In this document: positions 9,827 to 19,878 of the stretch, one piece after another | Layout: every line of letters starts with the position of its first letter | Position numbering within the stretch: the first letter of the stretch is position 1 | Source of the DNA: Arthrobacter bambusae | Lineage (GTDB): Bacteria; Actinomycetota; Actinomycetes; Actinomycetales; Micrococcaceae | NCBI RefSeq assembly: GCF_030812595.1 | Contig: NZ_JAUSSZ010000007.1 | Location: 124,001-188,000 of the forward strand | Length of the DNA: 64,000 nt | Direction: 5' to 3' | Translations under genes and position numbers: made by a program | Notes under the pieces: generated by a model | What the model was told of the DNA's origin: nothing | Databases searched by the model: none | What the model saw: the letters and a program-made list of their open reading frames with translations, nothing else

Positions 9827-10921
9827 CTACCTCGACGGAGCCGGGGACGGCAGCGGCGGGAGCGCCGCGTTGTCGATCGCAAGTCCGGCGAAGGGGCCAA
9901 CCGGGGCTCCCCAGGCTTGGCTGCGTTTGGCGGCGTCGACAAGGCCGTCGATCGCCCATTGGCGCGTTTGCCCCTCTGAGAGCGCCACGAGGTCGGCGTA
10001 GGCGGTCAACGAGCTGGACTCCATGCTTCCCAGCGCCAGTGCGGGTTTGGCGGCGAAACTGGCAGGCAGGCGATAGCCGGCCTCCAGCGGAGGTGTGGCG
10101 ATGCAATGCAGACGGCCTTGGGCCTCCGCTCCCCGGAGCAGCTCCTGATGGCGGCCCAACCAGGTCGCTGCTGTCGCGGAAGCCTTTGCGTCGAGCTTGG
10201 TGAGGGCCACTTGGTACGCGTAGATCGACTCCTGTTCGGAGCTGACCACGGCAGCAAGGGCAGCGGGCAGGTCGGCCTTGGCGGGTGCCGTACCGGATGT
10301 CGGTGCCGCCGTCGACGTACCCGTCGAGGCAGGGCAGCTCGGAGGCGGTGTCGGGGCGGTACTCTCGGATGCCGGTGTTGCCGGTGCCGGCAACCCCCAT
10401 GTAGCGGCCAGCCGCGTTGATTCAAGCAACTGGGCGGTCCCGACGGCGGCAAGCAGCCGTGCCATCCCGCCGTCGGCGTTCACGGCGTCCGCCAAGCGGC
10501 GGGAGGCGCTCGAGGAGAGCGCCGACACGAAGCCGGCCCGCGTTGGCCGGTCCTGGGTGGCGCCGGGGCTCGGGGAAGCCGCTGGGGTGTTCGACTCCGG
10601 AGTGCTGGAAGGCAGGAGCGCCTGTGCCTGCCTTGTCAGCAACATCACAGTGTCCGAAATACCGTTGCCGCCGGAGGCTTCACCTGCAGGGGCGCCGCCC
10701 GGCGTCGTACCCTCCAGGAGTGATGCGCTGCCCAGGAGCGCCTCGGCCGAGGAGAGCGCTTCGGCCCGGGCAATTTCGGAAGACGGCGCCGCTTGCAGGC
10801 TTCCGGCGTCCCGCGGGACAAGCACGGCGCCGGTTCCGAGGACGAGGACTGCGAGTAAAGCCAGGAGGACGGCCTTCATCCAGCCATGGCGCCGTGCTTT
10901 CTCAACAGTCTCGTGGTTCAC
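9827..10921 (-). CDS. DUF4439 domain protein, membrane-anchored
   Basis: A 364-residue protein with one N-terminal membrane segment (about residues 15-35, WMKAVLLALLAVLVLGTGAV), an alanine/serine/threonine/proline-rich outer region to about 215, and a C-terminal helical domain (about 220-350, starting KADLPAALAAVVSSEQESIYAYQVAL). The last part resembles DUF4439, a ferritin-like four-helix domain often encoded next to rimP in actinobacteria. Function is unknown. It is divergent from rimP, sharing a 125-base promoter region. Confidence 0.8.
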   Translation of the reverse strand: MNHETVEKARRHGWMKAVLLALLAVLVLGTGAVLVPRDAGSLQAAPSSEIARAEALSSAEALLGSASLLEGTTPGGAPAGEASGGNGISDTVMLLTRQAQALLPSSTPESNTPAASPSPGATQDRPTRAGFVSALSSSASRRLADAVNADGGMARLLAAVGTAQLLESTRLAATWGLPAPATPASESTAPTPPPSCPASTGTSTAAPTSGTAPAKADLPAALAAVVSSEQESIYAYQVALTKLDAKASATAATWLGRHQELLRGAEAQGRLHCIATPPLEAGYRLPASFAAKPALALGSMESSSLTAYADLVALSEGQTRQWAIDGLVDAAKRSQAWGAPVGPFAGLAIDNAALPPLPSPAPSR

Positions 10922-11046
10922 AACAGACTATGGTGTCACGCTCACGGACAACTTGCGTCTGCCGCAGGGAGGCCCCGTGCACCACGCCGCCGTAAATATC
11001 GTTAAGCTAGTAGTCACAACATCATCTATCGGGAGGCGGCTGGCCA

Positions 11047-11670
11047 GTGAGTCATTCGGAAGCCACGACTTCAACAGACCAGGCTGGAACGGGTCCGACG
11101 CGTCCAGCACAACACGAGGTCCGCAGCCCCGAGGAGAGCAGGCTGAAGGCGCTTTTGGAGCCTGCCGTCCTCGCAAGCCGGCTCTATCTTGAGGATGTTG
11201 CCATCCAGGTTGCCGGTTCGCATCGGGTAGTCCAGGTTGTCATCGACCTGCCCCAGGAGGAAACCGGCGGCGTCAGCCTGGACGTCATCGCGGAAATCTC
11301 CAGGGCCCTCTCGGACATCCTGGACAACGATCCCGGCACCGATGGCCGCCCCTACGACCTCGAGGTCTCCTCGCCGGGCGTTGGCCGGCCCCTCACGGAG
11401 CCCCGTCACTGGCACCGGGCCCGCGGACGCATGGTCAAGGTCAATGTAATCCAGGGCGAGAACCTGACGGGCCGTATCCAGTCCGTCGATGACGACGGCG
11501 TCACGCTGGTTCCCGAGCAAGAGGTCAAGAAGGGCATGAAGCCCAAGCAGGGCGAGCCCGTGAAAATTCCTTTCGACAGGATCCGCCAAGGAAAAGTCGA
11601 GATAGAGTTCAGCCACCTCAACGAGGCCGTGCTGGAAGACGAGTACAACGGACCTTCCGAGGAGGCCTAA
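11047..11670 (+). CDS. rimP: Ribosome maturation factor RimP
   Basis: A 207-residue homologue of the 30S assembly factor. The GTG start at 11047 follows GGGAGGCGG. After a variable 25-residue N-terminus, the domain is recognisable at [18 protein letters not shown] and [24 protein letters not shown] (about 110-135), the family's most conserved stretch. It heads the rimP-nusA pair; its stop codon overlaps the nusA ATG (TAATG). Confidence 0.95.
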   Translation: MSHSEATTSTDQAGTGPTRPAQHEVRSPEESRLKALLEPAVLASRLYLEDVAIQVAGSHRVVQVVIDLPQEETGGVSLDVIAEISRALSDILDNDPGTDGRPYDLEVSSPGVGRPLTEPRHWHRARGRMVKVNVIQGENLTGRIQSVDDDGVTLVPEQEVKKGMKPKQGEPVKIPFDRIRQGKVEIEFSHLNEAVLEDEYNGPSEEA

Positions 11671-12650
11671 TGGATATTGACATGAGTGCGCTGAGACTCC
11701 TGGAGCGTGAGCGTGAAATCCCGCTGGACCTCCTGATCCCCACCATCGAGCAGGCGCTCCTGGTGGCTTACCACAAGACGCCGGGCGCTTTCGAAAAGGC
11801 CCGTGCGGAGCTGGACCGCAAGAGCGGGCACGTGACCATCTGGGCCACGGAAATAGACGACGACGGCGAATCCGTCGGCGAGTTCGAAGACACTCCTGCG
11901 GGCTTCGGCCGCATTGCGGCGAGCACCGCACGGCAGATCATCCTGCAGCGGCTGCGCGACGTCGAGGACGACAACGTCCTCGGCGAATTCAAGGGCCGTG
12001 AAGGTGAACTCGTCGCTGGACTGATCCAGCAGGGAAACAACCCGCACATGATCCAGGTGAACCTCGGTTCCGTGGAAGCCCTGCTGCCGCCGCCCGAGCA
12101 GGTCCCGGGGGAGAAATACACCCACGGCAACCGCCTTCGCGCATTTGTGGTGGACGTGCACCGCGGCGCCAAGGGGCCCTCCATCACGCTGTCGCGTTCA
12201 CACCCGGGCCTCGTCCGGAAGCTTTTCGAACTGGAGGTCCCGGAGATCGCGGACCGTTCCGTCGAGATCGTGGCGCTCGCGCGCGAAGCCGGGCACCGGA
12301 CCAAGATGGCCGTCAAAGCCAACACCCCTGGCATCAACGCCAAGGGTGCTTGCATTGGCGAAATGGGATCGCGAGTGCGGGCCGTCATGACCGAACTCAA
12401 CGACGAAAAGATCGACATTGTGGACTTCAGCGAGGATCCGGCGACCTTCATCGCCAACTCCCTGTCGCCGTCGCGCGTGAATTCCGTCACTATCACCGAC
12501 GAAGCCACGCGCTCCGCCCGGGTGGTTGTTCCCGACTACCAGCTTTCCCTCGCTATCGGCAAGGAAGGCCAGAACGCCCGGCTTGCGGCGAAGCTGACCG
12601 GCTGGCGGATCGACATCGTCTCCGACGCCGCTCCCGCCAAGGGCAACTGA
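11670..12650 (+). CDS. nusA: Transcription termination/antitermination protein NusA
   Basis: A 326-residue protein with the short actinobacterial architecture: N-terminal RNA polymerase-binding domain (1-115), S1 domain (about 120-195) and two KH domains to the end, without the C-terminal acidic repeats found in proteobacteria. Recognisable stretches include [18 protein letters not shown] and [19 protein letters not shown], the GXXG loops of the KH domains. It binds RNA polymerase and nascent RNA to tune pausing and termination. Overlaps rimP by one base. Confidence 0.97.
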   Translation: MDIDMSALRLLEREREIPLDLLIPTIEQALLVAYHKTPGAFEKARAELDRKSGHVTIWATEIDDDGESVGEFEDTPAGFGRIAASTARQIILQRLRDVEDDNVLGEFKGREGELVAGLIQQGNNPHMIQVNLGSVEALLPPPEQVPGEKYTHGNRLRAFVVDVHRGAKGPSITLSRSHPGLVRKLFELEVPEIADRSVEIVALAREAGHRTKMAVKANTPGINAKGACIGEMGSRVRAVMTELNDEKIDIVDFSEDPATFIANSLSPSRVNSVTITDEATRSARVVVPDYQLSLAIGKEGQNARLAAKLTGWRIDIVSDAAPAKGN

Positions 12651-12756
12651 ATAATCCAGACGGTGCCATAAGCCGGATAGGGCCAGCCCCGGATCCAGAC
12701 GATGCAGGACCCCGTGGATTCGGTGGCCGGGCCCTCGGGGGCTTAGAATAGATGGA

Positions 12757-12774
12757 ACCGGGCCTATGCCCGGT
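12757..12774 (+). other. Hairpin in the ylxR-infB leader
   Basis: ACCGGGC (12757-12763), loop CTAT, then GCCCGGT (12768-12774) form a perfect 7-bp stem in the 245-base gap between nusA and ylxR. There is no T-run, so it is not an intrinsic terminator by itself. A TAGAAT at 12744-12749 just upstream could be a -10 element, without an obvious -35. Confidence 0.4.
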
Positions 12775-12895
12775 ATCCGTGTGCTTTGGCGTACTCGCGA
12801 CTTGAGGGCAACAATCCCGACAAGATGTCGGCGTGCGCCGGGCAAAGCAGAACCGCAGAGACAGGTAAAGACACTGAGGCAGGTTGATACACCCA

Positions 12896-13237
12896 GTGAC
12901 TGAACTGCTTCACTCCAGGCGCCAGCCTGTGCGCACCTGCATCGGATGCCGGAACCAAGGCATGCGGAGCGAGTTGATCCGGCTTGTCGCCGAAGGCGGC
13001 GGGTCTCCCGTCGTCCTGGTGGATGAACGACGCCGGATGGCTGGCCGGGGTGCGTGGCTGCACCCCAGCAACACGTGCCTGATGCTGGCAAGCAAACGGC
13101 GTGCTTTCGCAAGGGCCCTCGCGGGCGCAAGTGAAATCACTGCCGTCGAAAGCTACCTGGCGGCAGTCATACCCCCTGCGGACACCCCCGTGGAAGCAGG
13201 AAAACCGTCCAAACCTGAAAGCGGGTCAGAAAACTGA
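12896..13237 (+). CDS. ylxR: YlxR family RNA-binding protein (DUF448)
   Basis: A small basic protein (113 residues from GTG 12896; a TTG at 12884 with a better-spaced GAGG is also possible). The signature PVRTCIGCR (about residues 11-19) and [26 protein letters not shown] match YlxR, a nucleic-acid-binding fold encoded between nusA and infB in many Gram-positive bacteria. Its exact role is uncertain; it has been linked to regulation and to RNase P in other species. The C-terminus is a short variable tail. Confidence 0.9.
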   Translation: MTELLHSRRQPVRTCIGCRNQGMRSELIRLVAEGGGSPVVLVDERRRMAGRGAWLHPSNTCLMLASKRRAFARALAGASEITAVESYLAAVIPPADTPVEAGKPSKPESGSEN

Positions 13238-13389
13238 TGGAAACCCGATGAGTTCCCAGCGATGAGTGCGCAACGATGACAACTTTGTTGCGCTCTGCAC
13301 AGGGCCTATCCGCCGCGTTCGCGGCAGGGGCCCGCAGTAAGAATTAGACGGTTCGTGCCTGGCTCGGTGCGGACCGAGACAGGAGAAAT

Positions 13390-16245
13390 GTGGCCAAGGT
13401 CCGCGTACATGAGCTCGCCAAAGAGCTCGGTATTACTTCCAAAGATGCAGTGACGAAACTGCAGGAATTGGGCGAATTCGTTCGCTCCGCCTCTTCAACT
13501 ATTGAGGCACCGGTCGTGAAGAAGCTTCGCGACGCCTACCCGGGGGCCAGCGCCGCAAAGGCGGCTGCTCCGGCAGCCCCCCGCGCCGCAGCCCCGGCGG
13601 CACCCGCAGCATCCCGCCCGGCTCCGGGCCCCGCAGCGCCCAAGGCTCCGGTTCCCGCCCCCAAGGCTGAAACCCCGGCCCCGGCTCCCGCCCCGGCAGC
13701 GCCTGCGGCAGCAGCACCCGTTTCGGCAGCGCCAGCAAGCCCCTTCTCCGCCAAGCCGGGCGCCCGTCCGGCTCCGAAGGCCGAAGCCCCTGCCCCGGCA
13801 CGTCCTGGCAGCCAGGCACCGCGCCCCGGCGGCCCCCGTCCGGGCAACAACCCCTTCGCAACCTCGCAGGGCATGCCCCGCGGCCGTGGTGGCGACGGCG
13901 AGCGTCCTCCCCGTCCCGGCAACAACCCCTTCGCAACCTCGCAGGGCATGCCCCGTTCCGGTGGCCGCACTGACGGTGAACGTCCCGGCGGTCCGCGTCC
14001 CGCGGCCGGCGCAGGCGGTCCCCGCCCCGCAGCCGGTTCCGGTGGCCCGCGTCCGGGTGCTCCGCGCCCCGGTGCTCCCCGTCCAGGCGCTCCGCGTCCG
14101 GCAGGTGGCCCCGCAGGAAACCGTCCCAGCCCGGGCATGATGCCCAACCGCACCGAGCGTCCCGCTCCCGGTGGAGCCGGGCGTCCCGGTGGCGCCGGCC
14201 GTCCCGGTGGCGGCCCCGGCCGCCCCGGTGGCGCTCCTGGCGCAGGCACCGGCGGCGGAGCTCCCGCCGGCGGTGGCTTCGGCAAGGGCGGCCGCGGACG
14301 CGGCGGTACCCAGGGTGCGTTCGGCAAGGGTGGCGCAGGACGCGGCAAGCAGCGCAAGTCGAAGCGTGCAAAGCGTCAGGAACTGGAGCAGATGAGTGCT
14401 CCGTCGCTGGGCGGCGTATCAGTGCCCCGCGGCGACGGCAACACCGTGGTCCGGCTCCGTCGAGGCTCCTCCATCACGGACTTCGCCGACAAGATCGAGG
14501 CGAACCCCGCCGCACTGGTGACCGTCCTGTTCCACCTCGGTGAAATGGCAACGGCCACGCAGTCGCTGGACGAAGACACCTTCGCCCTGCTGGGTGAGGA
14601 ACTCGGCTACAAGATCCAGGTAGTTTCGCCGGAAGACGAAGAGCGCGAGCTCCTCGACTCCTTCGACATCGACCTCGACGCCGAACTCGAAGCCGAAGGC
14701 GACGACGTCCTCGAACCGCGTCCCCCGGTGGTCACGGTCATGGGTCACGTTGACCACGGTAAGACCCGGCTGCTCGACGCCATCCGCAAGACCAACGTGG
14801 TTGCAGGCGAACACGGTGGCATCACGCAGCACATCGGTGCTTACCAGATCAGCCACATCCACGAAGGCACTCCACGCGACATCACCTTCATTGACACCCC
14901 AGGTCACGAGGCGTTCACCGCCATGCGTGCACGTGGTGCCAAGGTCACCGACATCGCCATCCTGGTTGTCGCAGCCGACGACGGCGTCATGCCGCAGACG
15001 GTGGAAGCACTCAACCACGCACAGGCGGCCAACGTGCCGATCGTCGTCGCGGTCAACAAGATCGACAAGGAAGGCGCGAACCCGGACAAGGTCAAGGGCC
15101 AGCTCACCGAGTACGGCTTGGTTCCCGAAGAATACGGTGGCGACACCATGTTCGTTGAGGTCTCTGCCCGCCAGAACCTCAACATCGACGAACTGATCGA
15201 CGCCGTCCTGCTGACTGCGGACGCCGCTCTGGACCTGCGCGCCAACCCCGACAAGGACGCTCGAGGCATTGCCATCGAAGCGAACCTGGACAAGGGCCGC
15301 GGTTCCGTGGCCACCGTCCTCGTCCAGTCCGGTACCTTGGCCGTTGGTGACACGATCGTGGCAGGTACGGCCCACGGCCGCGTCCGTGCCATGTTCGACG
15401 AAGACGGCAACGCCCTGGACATCGCGCTCCCGTCGCGTCCGGTCCAGGTCCTGGGTCTGTCCAACGTGCCGCGTGCAGGTGACACCTTCCTGGTGACCTC
15501 CGACGAGCGTACGGCCCGCCAGATCGCTGAAAAGCGTGAGGCAGCCGACCGCAACGCGGCCCTGGCCAAGCGTCGCAAGCGCATCAGCCTCGAAGACTTC
15601 GACAAGGCTGTGGCCGAGGGCAAGATCGACACCCTCAACCTCATCCTCAAGGGTGACGTTTCCGGTGCTGTTGAAGCCCTCGAAGACGCCTTGCTCAAGA
15701 TCGACGTCGGCGACGACGACGTTCAGCTGCGCGTCATCCACCGCGGTGTGGGTGCCATCACGCAGAACGACGTCAACCTCGCCACGGTGGACAACGCCAT
15801 CATCATCGGCTTCAACGTCAAGCCCGCCGAGCGCGTGGCCGACCTTGCCGACCGTGAAGGCGTGGACATGCGCTTCTACTCCGTCATCTACGCAGCAATC
15901 GATGACATCGAGCTGGCCCTCAAGGGCATGCTCAAGCCGGAGTACGAGGAAGTCCAGCTCGGTACCGCCGAGGTCCGCGAAGTCTTCCGTTCTTCCAAGT
16001 TCGGAAACATCGCCGGTTCCATCGTCCGCTCGGGCATCATCCGCCGTAACAGCAAGGCACGCGTCAGCCGTGACGGCAAGGTCATCGGCGACAACCTCAC
16101 CGTTGAGACGCTCAAGCGCTTCAAGGATGACGCCACTGAAGTCCGCACGGACTTCGAGTGTGGTATCGGTCTTGGCTCGTACAACGACATCGCCGAAGGT
16201 GACATCATCGAGACCTTCGAGATGCGCGAGAAGCCGCGCGCCTAA
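13390..16245 (+). CDS. infB: Translation initiation factor IF-2
   Basis: A 951-residue GTPase that brings initiator tRNA to the ribosome. GTG 13390 follows AGGAGAAA with good spacing, and a CTCGGT-gcgg-ACCGAG hairpin (13363-13378) lies just upstream. Residues 1-50 form the IF-2 N-terminal helix domain. Residues about 55-335 are a very long Ala/Pro/Gly/Arg-rich linker with internal repeats. The G domain starts near 450: GHVDHGKT (G1), DTPGHEAF (G3), NKIDKEG (G4). The C-terminal beta-barrel and fMet-tRNA-binding domains complete the protein. Confidence 0.97.
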   Translation: MAKVRVHELAKELGITSKDAVTKLQELGEFVRSASSTIEAPVVKKLRDAYPGASAAKAAAPAAPRAAAPAAPAASRPAPGPAAPKAPVPAPKAETPAPAPAPAAPAAAAPVSAAPASPFSAKPGARPAPKAEAPAPARPGSQAPRPGGPRPGNNPFATSQGMPRGRGGDGERPPRPGNNPFATSQGMPRSGGRTDGERPGGPRPAAGAGGPRPAAGSGGPRPGAPRPGAPRPGAPRPAGGPAGNRPSPGMMPNRTERPAPGGAGRPGGAGRPGGGPGRPGGAPGAGTGGGAPAGGGFGKGGRGRGGTQGAFGKGGAGRGKQRKSKRAKRQELEQMSAPSLGGVSVPRGDGNTVVRLRRGSSITDFADKIEANPAALVTVLFHLGEMATATQSLDEDTFALLGEELGYKIQVVSPEDEERELLDSFDIDLDAELEAEGDDVLEPRPPVVTVMGHVDHGKTRLLDAIRKTNVVAGEHGGITQHIGAYQISHIHEGTPRDITFIDTPGHEAFTAMRARGAKVTDIAILVVAADDGVMPQTVEALNHAQAANVPIVVAVNKIDKEGANPDKVKGQLTEYGLVPEEYGGDTMFVEVSARQNLNIDELIDAVLLTADAALDLRANPDKDARGIAIEANLDKGRGSVATVLVQSGTLAVGDTIVAGTAHGRVRAMFDEDGNALDIALPSRPVQVLGLSNVPRAGDTFLVTSDERTARQIAEKREAADRNAALAKRRKRISLEDFDKAVAEGKIDTLNLILKGDVSGAVEALEDALLKIDVGDDDVQLRVIHRGVGAITQNDVNLATVDNAIIIGFNVKPAERVADLADREGVDMRFYSVIYAAIDDIELALKGMLKPEYEEVQLGTAEVREVFRSSKFGNIAGSIVRSGIIRRNSKARVSRDGKVIGDNLTVETLKRFKDDATEVRTDFECGIGLGSYNDIAEGDIIETFEMREKPRA

Positions 16246-16567
16246 GCTCGGCAAATAGGGGGCAGGGCCTCCGGCCCGTTCCGCCGAGTCGTGGGGGCGG
16301 TCCGGCCCGCTCCGCCGATATGGGGGGCGGTCCGGCCCGCTCCGCCGATATGGGGGCCCCGCCCCTTCGCTGGGCGGCTGACGTCTGACGACGTCAGCAG
16401 CCCAGCTCCGGCAGGCCCGATGCCACTCCCGGGCCCCCATATCGGCTCCGCGGGCCTCGGTGGGTATCTCGCCGTACGCTTCCTGTCTCTTCGACTTGAG
16501 GCATTTTTAGACTTAAGTACGCACGTTGCCCTATCGCCGTCGTACGCAATTTTTATTAGGAGTAGAA
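16246..16567. repeat. Repeat-rich intergenic region between infB and rbfA
   Basis: These 322 bases hold no gene. A 30-bp direct repeat (containing GGTCCGGCCCGCTCCGCCGA) occurs twice in register at about 16293-16352, with a degenerate third copy before it. The second copy runs into a nested inverted repeat: 16344-16359 (GCCGATATGGGGGCCC) is the exact complement of 16431-16446, enclosing a second hairpin at 16369-16406 (stem GCTGGGC..CTGACGTC, loop TGAC). The right end carries the rbfA ribosome-binding site (TAGGAG). Confidence 0.8.
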
Positions 16568-17077
16568 ATGGCTGATCCGGCACGCGCTGCCAAGTTGGCG
16601 CAGCGGATTAAGGTTGTTGTTGCTGAGGCATTGGGCCGGCGGATCAAGGATCCTCGGGTTGAGGGCATCACTGTGACCGATGCCCGCGTGACGAATGACC
16701 TGCAGCACGCAACGGTGTACTACACCGTCTTCGGTGACGAGGTGGCCCATGCCGATGCTGCCAAGGCGTTGGAGAAGGCCAAGGGTGTCTTGCGACAGGA
16801 AGTGGGCCGCAACATCACCGTGCGGCTGACTCCTACCTTGGAATTCGTCGCCGACCTTATTCCGGTCAACGCCTCAAACCTCGAGGAGCTGTTGCGCACC
16901 GCCAAGCAGCGCGACGCCGAGGTGGCCGCCCTGGCCGCCGGTGCCAAGCATGCGGGCGATGCAGACCCGTACAAGAGCGATGCCCCGCAAGACGCGGACA
17001 TCGACGAAGACGATTTTGATGAAGAAGACATCGACCTCCGCGCCGATGAAGACATCGACGAAGACGGCGGCAAGTAG
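16568..17077 (+). CDS. rbfA: Ribosome-binding factor A
   Basis: A 169-residue protein needed for late 30S maturation. ATG 16568 follows TAGGAGTAGAA and begins the conserved region (MADPARAAKLAQRIKVVVAE); a longer frame upstream is not conserved. The KH-like fold spans about 1-115, with RRIKDPRVEGITVTDARVTND typical of the family. The last 45 residues form a strongly acidic tail (many Asp/Glu, DADIDEDDFDEEDIDL), longer than in E. coli RbfA. Confidence 0.95.
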   Translation: MADPARAAKLAQRIKVVVAEALGRRIKDPRVEGITVTDARVTNDLQHATVYYTVFGDEVAHADAAKALEKAKGVLRQEVGRNITVRLTPTLEFVADLIPVNASNLEELLRTAKQRDAEVAALAAGAKHAGDADPYKSDAPQDADIDEDDFDEEDIDLRADEDIDEDGGK

Positions 17078-17093
17078 TCCTCCGACTTCCCGG

Positions 17094-17145
17094 GCAAGGC
17101 CGGATCCGCAGGTATTGTCACTGCGGACCCGGCCTTGCTGTGTTT
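17094..17145 (+). terminator. Intrinsic terminator downstream of rbfA
   Basis: A stem of GCAAGGCCGG + TCCGCAG (17094-17111, one unpaired A) pairs with CTGCGGA + CCGGCCTTGC (17121-17138), with a 9-base loop, followed by TGTGTTT. It ends the infB-rbfA transcript. Confidence 0.8.
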
Positions 17146-17215
17146 AACCTTCAAGAGCCGGGGTTTCACCGTGAAAAGCCGGGCCAAATCGATGGGCCGT
17201 CGCTAAGATCGGAGC

Positions 17216-17701
17216 ATGGCGGCGCACGATGCAGCTCAGAGTCCCGAAGACTACCTTGAACACGCACTGCGGCTCGCCGTGCAGAACGTGGCCGACGGCG
17301 GCGGTCCTTTCGGCGCCGTCGTGGTCACTCCGGACGGGCGGCTCCATGATGGCGTCAACCGGGTCACCCGCGACAACGATCCCACTGCCCACGCCGAAGT
17401 GGTAGCGATCAGGCGCGCCGCGTCGGAACTGGGAAGCTTCGATCTCAGTGGCTCCGTGCTCTACTCAAGCTGCGAACCGTGCCCTTTGTGCCTCTCGGCG
17501 GCCCTATGGGGGCGCGTAAGCCGTGTCTATTTTGCTGCGGATCGGCACGGGGCCGCAGCTGCAGGCTTCGACGATGCCGTGTTCTACGAATACTTCGGCG
17601 GCAACAGGCCCGAACTGTTGCCCGTCCAACATACCGAGGTCGCTGCATCCGAGGCTCCTTTCGACGCTTGGCGCGGGCACAAGAACCGGACCCGGTACTG
17701 A
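17216..17701 (+). CDS. Nucleoside/guanine deaminase (cytidine deaminase-like zinc enzyme)
   Basis: A 161-residue CDA-fold protein. The zinc ligands and catalytic Glu are visible in TAHAEVVAIRRA (about residue 60) and SSCEPCPLCLSAALW (about 85-99). Together with the overall length and the C-terminal NRTRY this fits guanine-deaminase-like nucleoside deaminases better than tRNA adenosine deaminase TadA. The preferred base is not certain. ATG 17216 is used. The gene is convergent with, and only 3 bases from, the following aminotransferase gene. Confidence 0.85.
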   Translation: MAAHDAAQSPEDYLEHALRLAVQNVADGGGPFGAVVVTPDGRLHDGVNRVTRDNDPTAHAEVVAIRRAASELGSFDLSGSVLYSSCEPCPLCLSAALWGRVSRVYFAADRHGAAAAGFDDAVFYEYFGGNRPELLPVQHTEVAASEAPFDAWRGHKNRTRY

Positions 17702-17704
17702 AGG

Positions 17705-18868
17705 CTAGGGCCGTGCCGGGAGCCGCGCGACGCCGTCGAGCAGTTGCTCGTGATCCCCGCACAAGGCAATCCTGATCCAACCCTCGCCGATGGAGCCGAA
17801 CGCGGTGCCCGGCGCCACGGCCACTCCGGAATCCTTGAGGAACTGGCGTACCCAGGAGCGCACGTTCCCGCCGCTCACGTGGGAAACGTCGGCCCAAAGA
17901 TAGAAAGCCCCTTGGGCGCCCAGGAAGGGGATGCCTTTCCCTGCAAGCACCGCCGAGGCTGCGTCGCGGTTGGAACGGTAATGCTCCCGCGCAGCATCCA
18001 CATAGTCCTGCGGGCCAGTCAGAGCCGCGACGGCGGCGTACTGGGAAGGCGAAGCCACGCAGGAAACGATCGCTTCCATGACGTTGTTCATCGTCCGCTC
18101 CAGTCCCGGCGGGCAAATGAGGGCGCCGATCCGCAGTCCGGTCAGCCCGTAGGTCTTGGACAAAGTCAGGGACGTGAAGACCCGGGCCTCCCCGGGAACA
18201 CTGCTGTCGAAGCGGGCCGGACTCGTGTGCGGGACGTCGAAGGTGAAGGCTTCGTAGCATTCGTCCGAAATGATCCATAGATCGTGTTTGACAGCCAATT
18301 CCACGAGCCGGCGCGTCGTTTCCTCGCAGATGACCGCACCCAGGGGATTGGACGGCGAATTCAGGACCAACACCTTGGTGCGGGGCGTGATCAGTGCCTC
18401 GATGTCCTCGATGCGGGGCTGGAACTGGTGCTCGGGGTAGAGCGGATACCGCACCGGGACTGCATGCAGCAAATGGCCTGTCATGACAAAAGTGGGGTAG
18501 CCCGGATTGGGTATCAGGATTTCGTCTCCGGGGGAGAGGAGCAGGCTCATCGCGAAGTGCAGCCCTTGCTGGGCTCCGTCCACGACGTACACGCGCTCGG
18601 CTCCCACATCCACCTTGTTGTGGGCACGGAACCGCTCAGCAAAGGCCTCACGCAGGGCCGGGATCCCGGCATTGGGGGTGTAGTTGGTCTCGTCCCTGTC
18701 AAGGCACGCGATCCCCGCATCCAGGACGTGCCGGGGCAGCGCGAAGCCGGGCTCGCCGATGCTGAGGACAATGGCTCCGGGGGTGTTCCACGCGGCCTCC
18801 GTGATCTCGCGGATCTGGTTTACGGGCACTTCGCGGACGTGTGCGGCAAGCTCAGGCATGGGAGCCAT
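17705..18868 (-). CDS. PLP-dependent aminotransferase, class I/II
   Basis: A 387-residue fold-type I aminotransferase of the AspC/AlaA-like group. Visible landmarks: YTPNAGIPALREAFAERF, PNPGYPTF, NSPSNPLGAV (Asn contacting PLP), and the Schiff-base lysine in SLTLSKTYGLTGLRIG (about residue 235-250). Arg in GWIRIALC near the end would bind the substrate carboxylate. The amino donor is not known. Divergent from truB. Confidence 0.88.
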   Translation of the reverse strand: MAPMPELAAHVREVPVNQIREITEAAWNTPGAIVLSIGEPGFALPRHVLDAGIACLDRDETNYTPNAGIPALREAFAERFRAHNKVDVGAERVYVVDGAQQGLHFAMSLLLSPGDEILIPNPGYPTFVMTGHLLHAVPVRYPLYPEHQFQPRIEDIEALITPRTKVLVLNSPSNPLGAVICEETTRRLVELAVKHDLWIISDECYEAFTFDVPHTSPARFDSSVPGEARVFTSLTLSKTYGLTGLRIGALICPPGLERTMNNVMEAIVSCVASPSQYAAVAALTGPQDYVDAAREHYRSNRDAASAVLAGKGIPFLGAQGAFYLWADVSHVSGGNVRSWVRQFLKDSGVAVAPGTAFGSIGEGWIRIALCGDHEQLLDGVARLPARP

Positions 18869-18955
18869 CTTAGCCGTGGAGCGGGTTGCTTACTGGTGCA
18901 GGGCGGGAGCCGCGGGCCGCAGGATGCATGCCGCGGCGCGGATATACTGGGAAGC

Positions 18956-19876
18956 GTGCTTTCTGGACTGGTAATCGTTGACAAGCCGCAAGGATGGACC
19001 AGCCACGATGTGGTTGGACGGATGCGGCGACTGGCCGGTACCCGGAAAGTGGGCCACGCGGGGACCTTGGACCCCATGGCCACCGGGGTGCTTGTGCTTG
19101 GCATCAACAAGGCCACGCGATTGTTGACGTACATCGTGGGCACGTCCAAGACGTACTCCGCCACCATCCGGCTCGGCGAATCAACCATCACGGACGATGC
19201 CGAAGGCGACGTCACCGAAAGCCGCAGCGCCGCTGCAATCACTGAGGAAGCCATCCGTGCCGGCGTCGCGCAGCTCACTGGCGAGATCCAGCAGGTTCCC
19301 AGCAGCGTCAGCGCCATCAAGGTCAACGGCGAACGGTCCTACGCGCGCGTCCGTTCGGGGCAGGAAGTCAAGCTCGCCGCCCGGCCGGTGACCATCCACC
19401 GTTTCGAGATCCACGCCATCCGGAGGGTCGACGACGGCAGGGTGGTGGACATCGACGTGACCGTCGAGTGTTCCTCGGGCACCTACATCCGCGCGCTGGC
19501 ACGGGACCTTGGCGAGGCCCTCGGCGTCGGAGGCCATCTGACGGCGCTGCGCCGCACCCAAGTGGGGCCGTACTCCCTGGCTCAAGCCCGCACCCTCGAA
19601 CAGCTTGCCGAGGACCTGGAGGTCCTCGACATGTCCGCAGCCGCCCGGGCGCTCATGCCCAACCGGGAGTTGAGCGAGGCTGAAACCACCGAAATCTCTT
19701 TCGGGCGCAGGATCGCCGCTGGACCCGATGCCGGCACGCCCGGCGCGGCCACCGCCGAGAACCCGGCCGCCGCGTTCTCTCCGGAAGGTGAGCTGGTGGC
19801 GTTGCTGGCCGATGCGGGGAGTTTCGCCAAGCCCGTCCTCGTGTTCGCTCCTGACAACGAAAAGCAGGCAGACTAG
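18956..19876 (+). CDS. truB: tRNA pseudouridine(55) synthase
   Basis: A 306-residue enzyme that makes pseudouridine 55 in the T-loop of tRNA. GTG 18956 gives the family's standard start (V/MLSGLVIVDKPQGWTSHDVV); the open frame extends far upstream but that part lies antisense to the aminotransferase and is not conserved. The catalytic aspartate is in HAGTLDPMATGVLVLG (about 38-53). YSATIRLGESTITDDAEGD and the C-terminal RNA-binding region are also present. First gene of a rightward truB-ribF group. Confidence 0.95.
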   Translation: MLSGLVIVDKPQGWTSHDVVGRMRRLAGTRKVGHAGTLDPMATGVLVLGINKATRLLTYIVGTSKTYSATIRLGESTITDDAEGDVTESRSAAAITEEAIRAGVAQLTGEIQQVPSSVSAIKVNGERSYARVRSGQEVKLAARPVTIHRFEIHAIRRVDDGRVVDIDVTVECSSGTYIRALARDLGEALGVGGHLTALRRTQVGPYSLAQARTLEQLAEDLEVLDMSAAARALMPNRELSEAETTEISFGRRIAAGPDAGTPGAATAENPAAAFSPEGELVALLADAGSFAKPVLVFAPDNEKQAD

Positions 19877-19878
19877 CC

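Noticed and set aside
14419..16440. Long leftward open frame antisense to infB
   Set aside because: Antisense shadow of infB; composition is low-complexity and no start or family supports it.
18284..18955. N-terminal extension of truB by more than 220 codons
   Set aside because: It lies antisense to the aminotransferase gene and is not part of TruB; GTG 18956 gives the conserved start.
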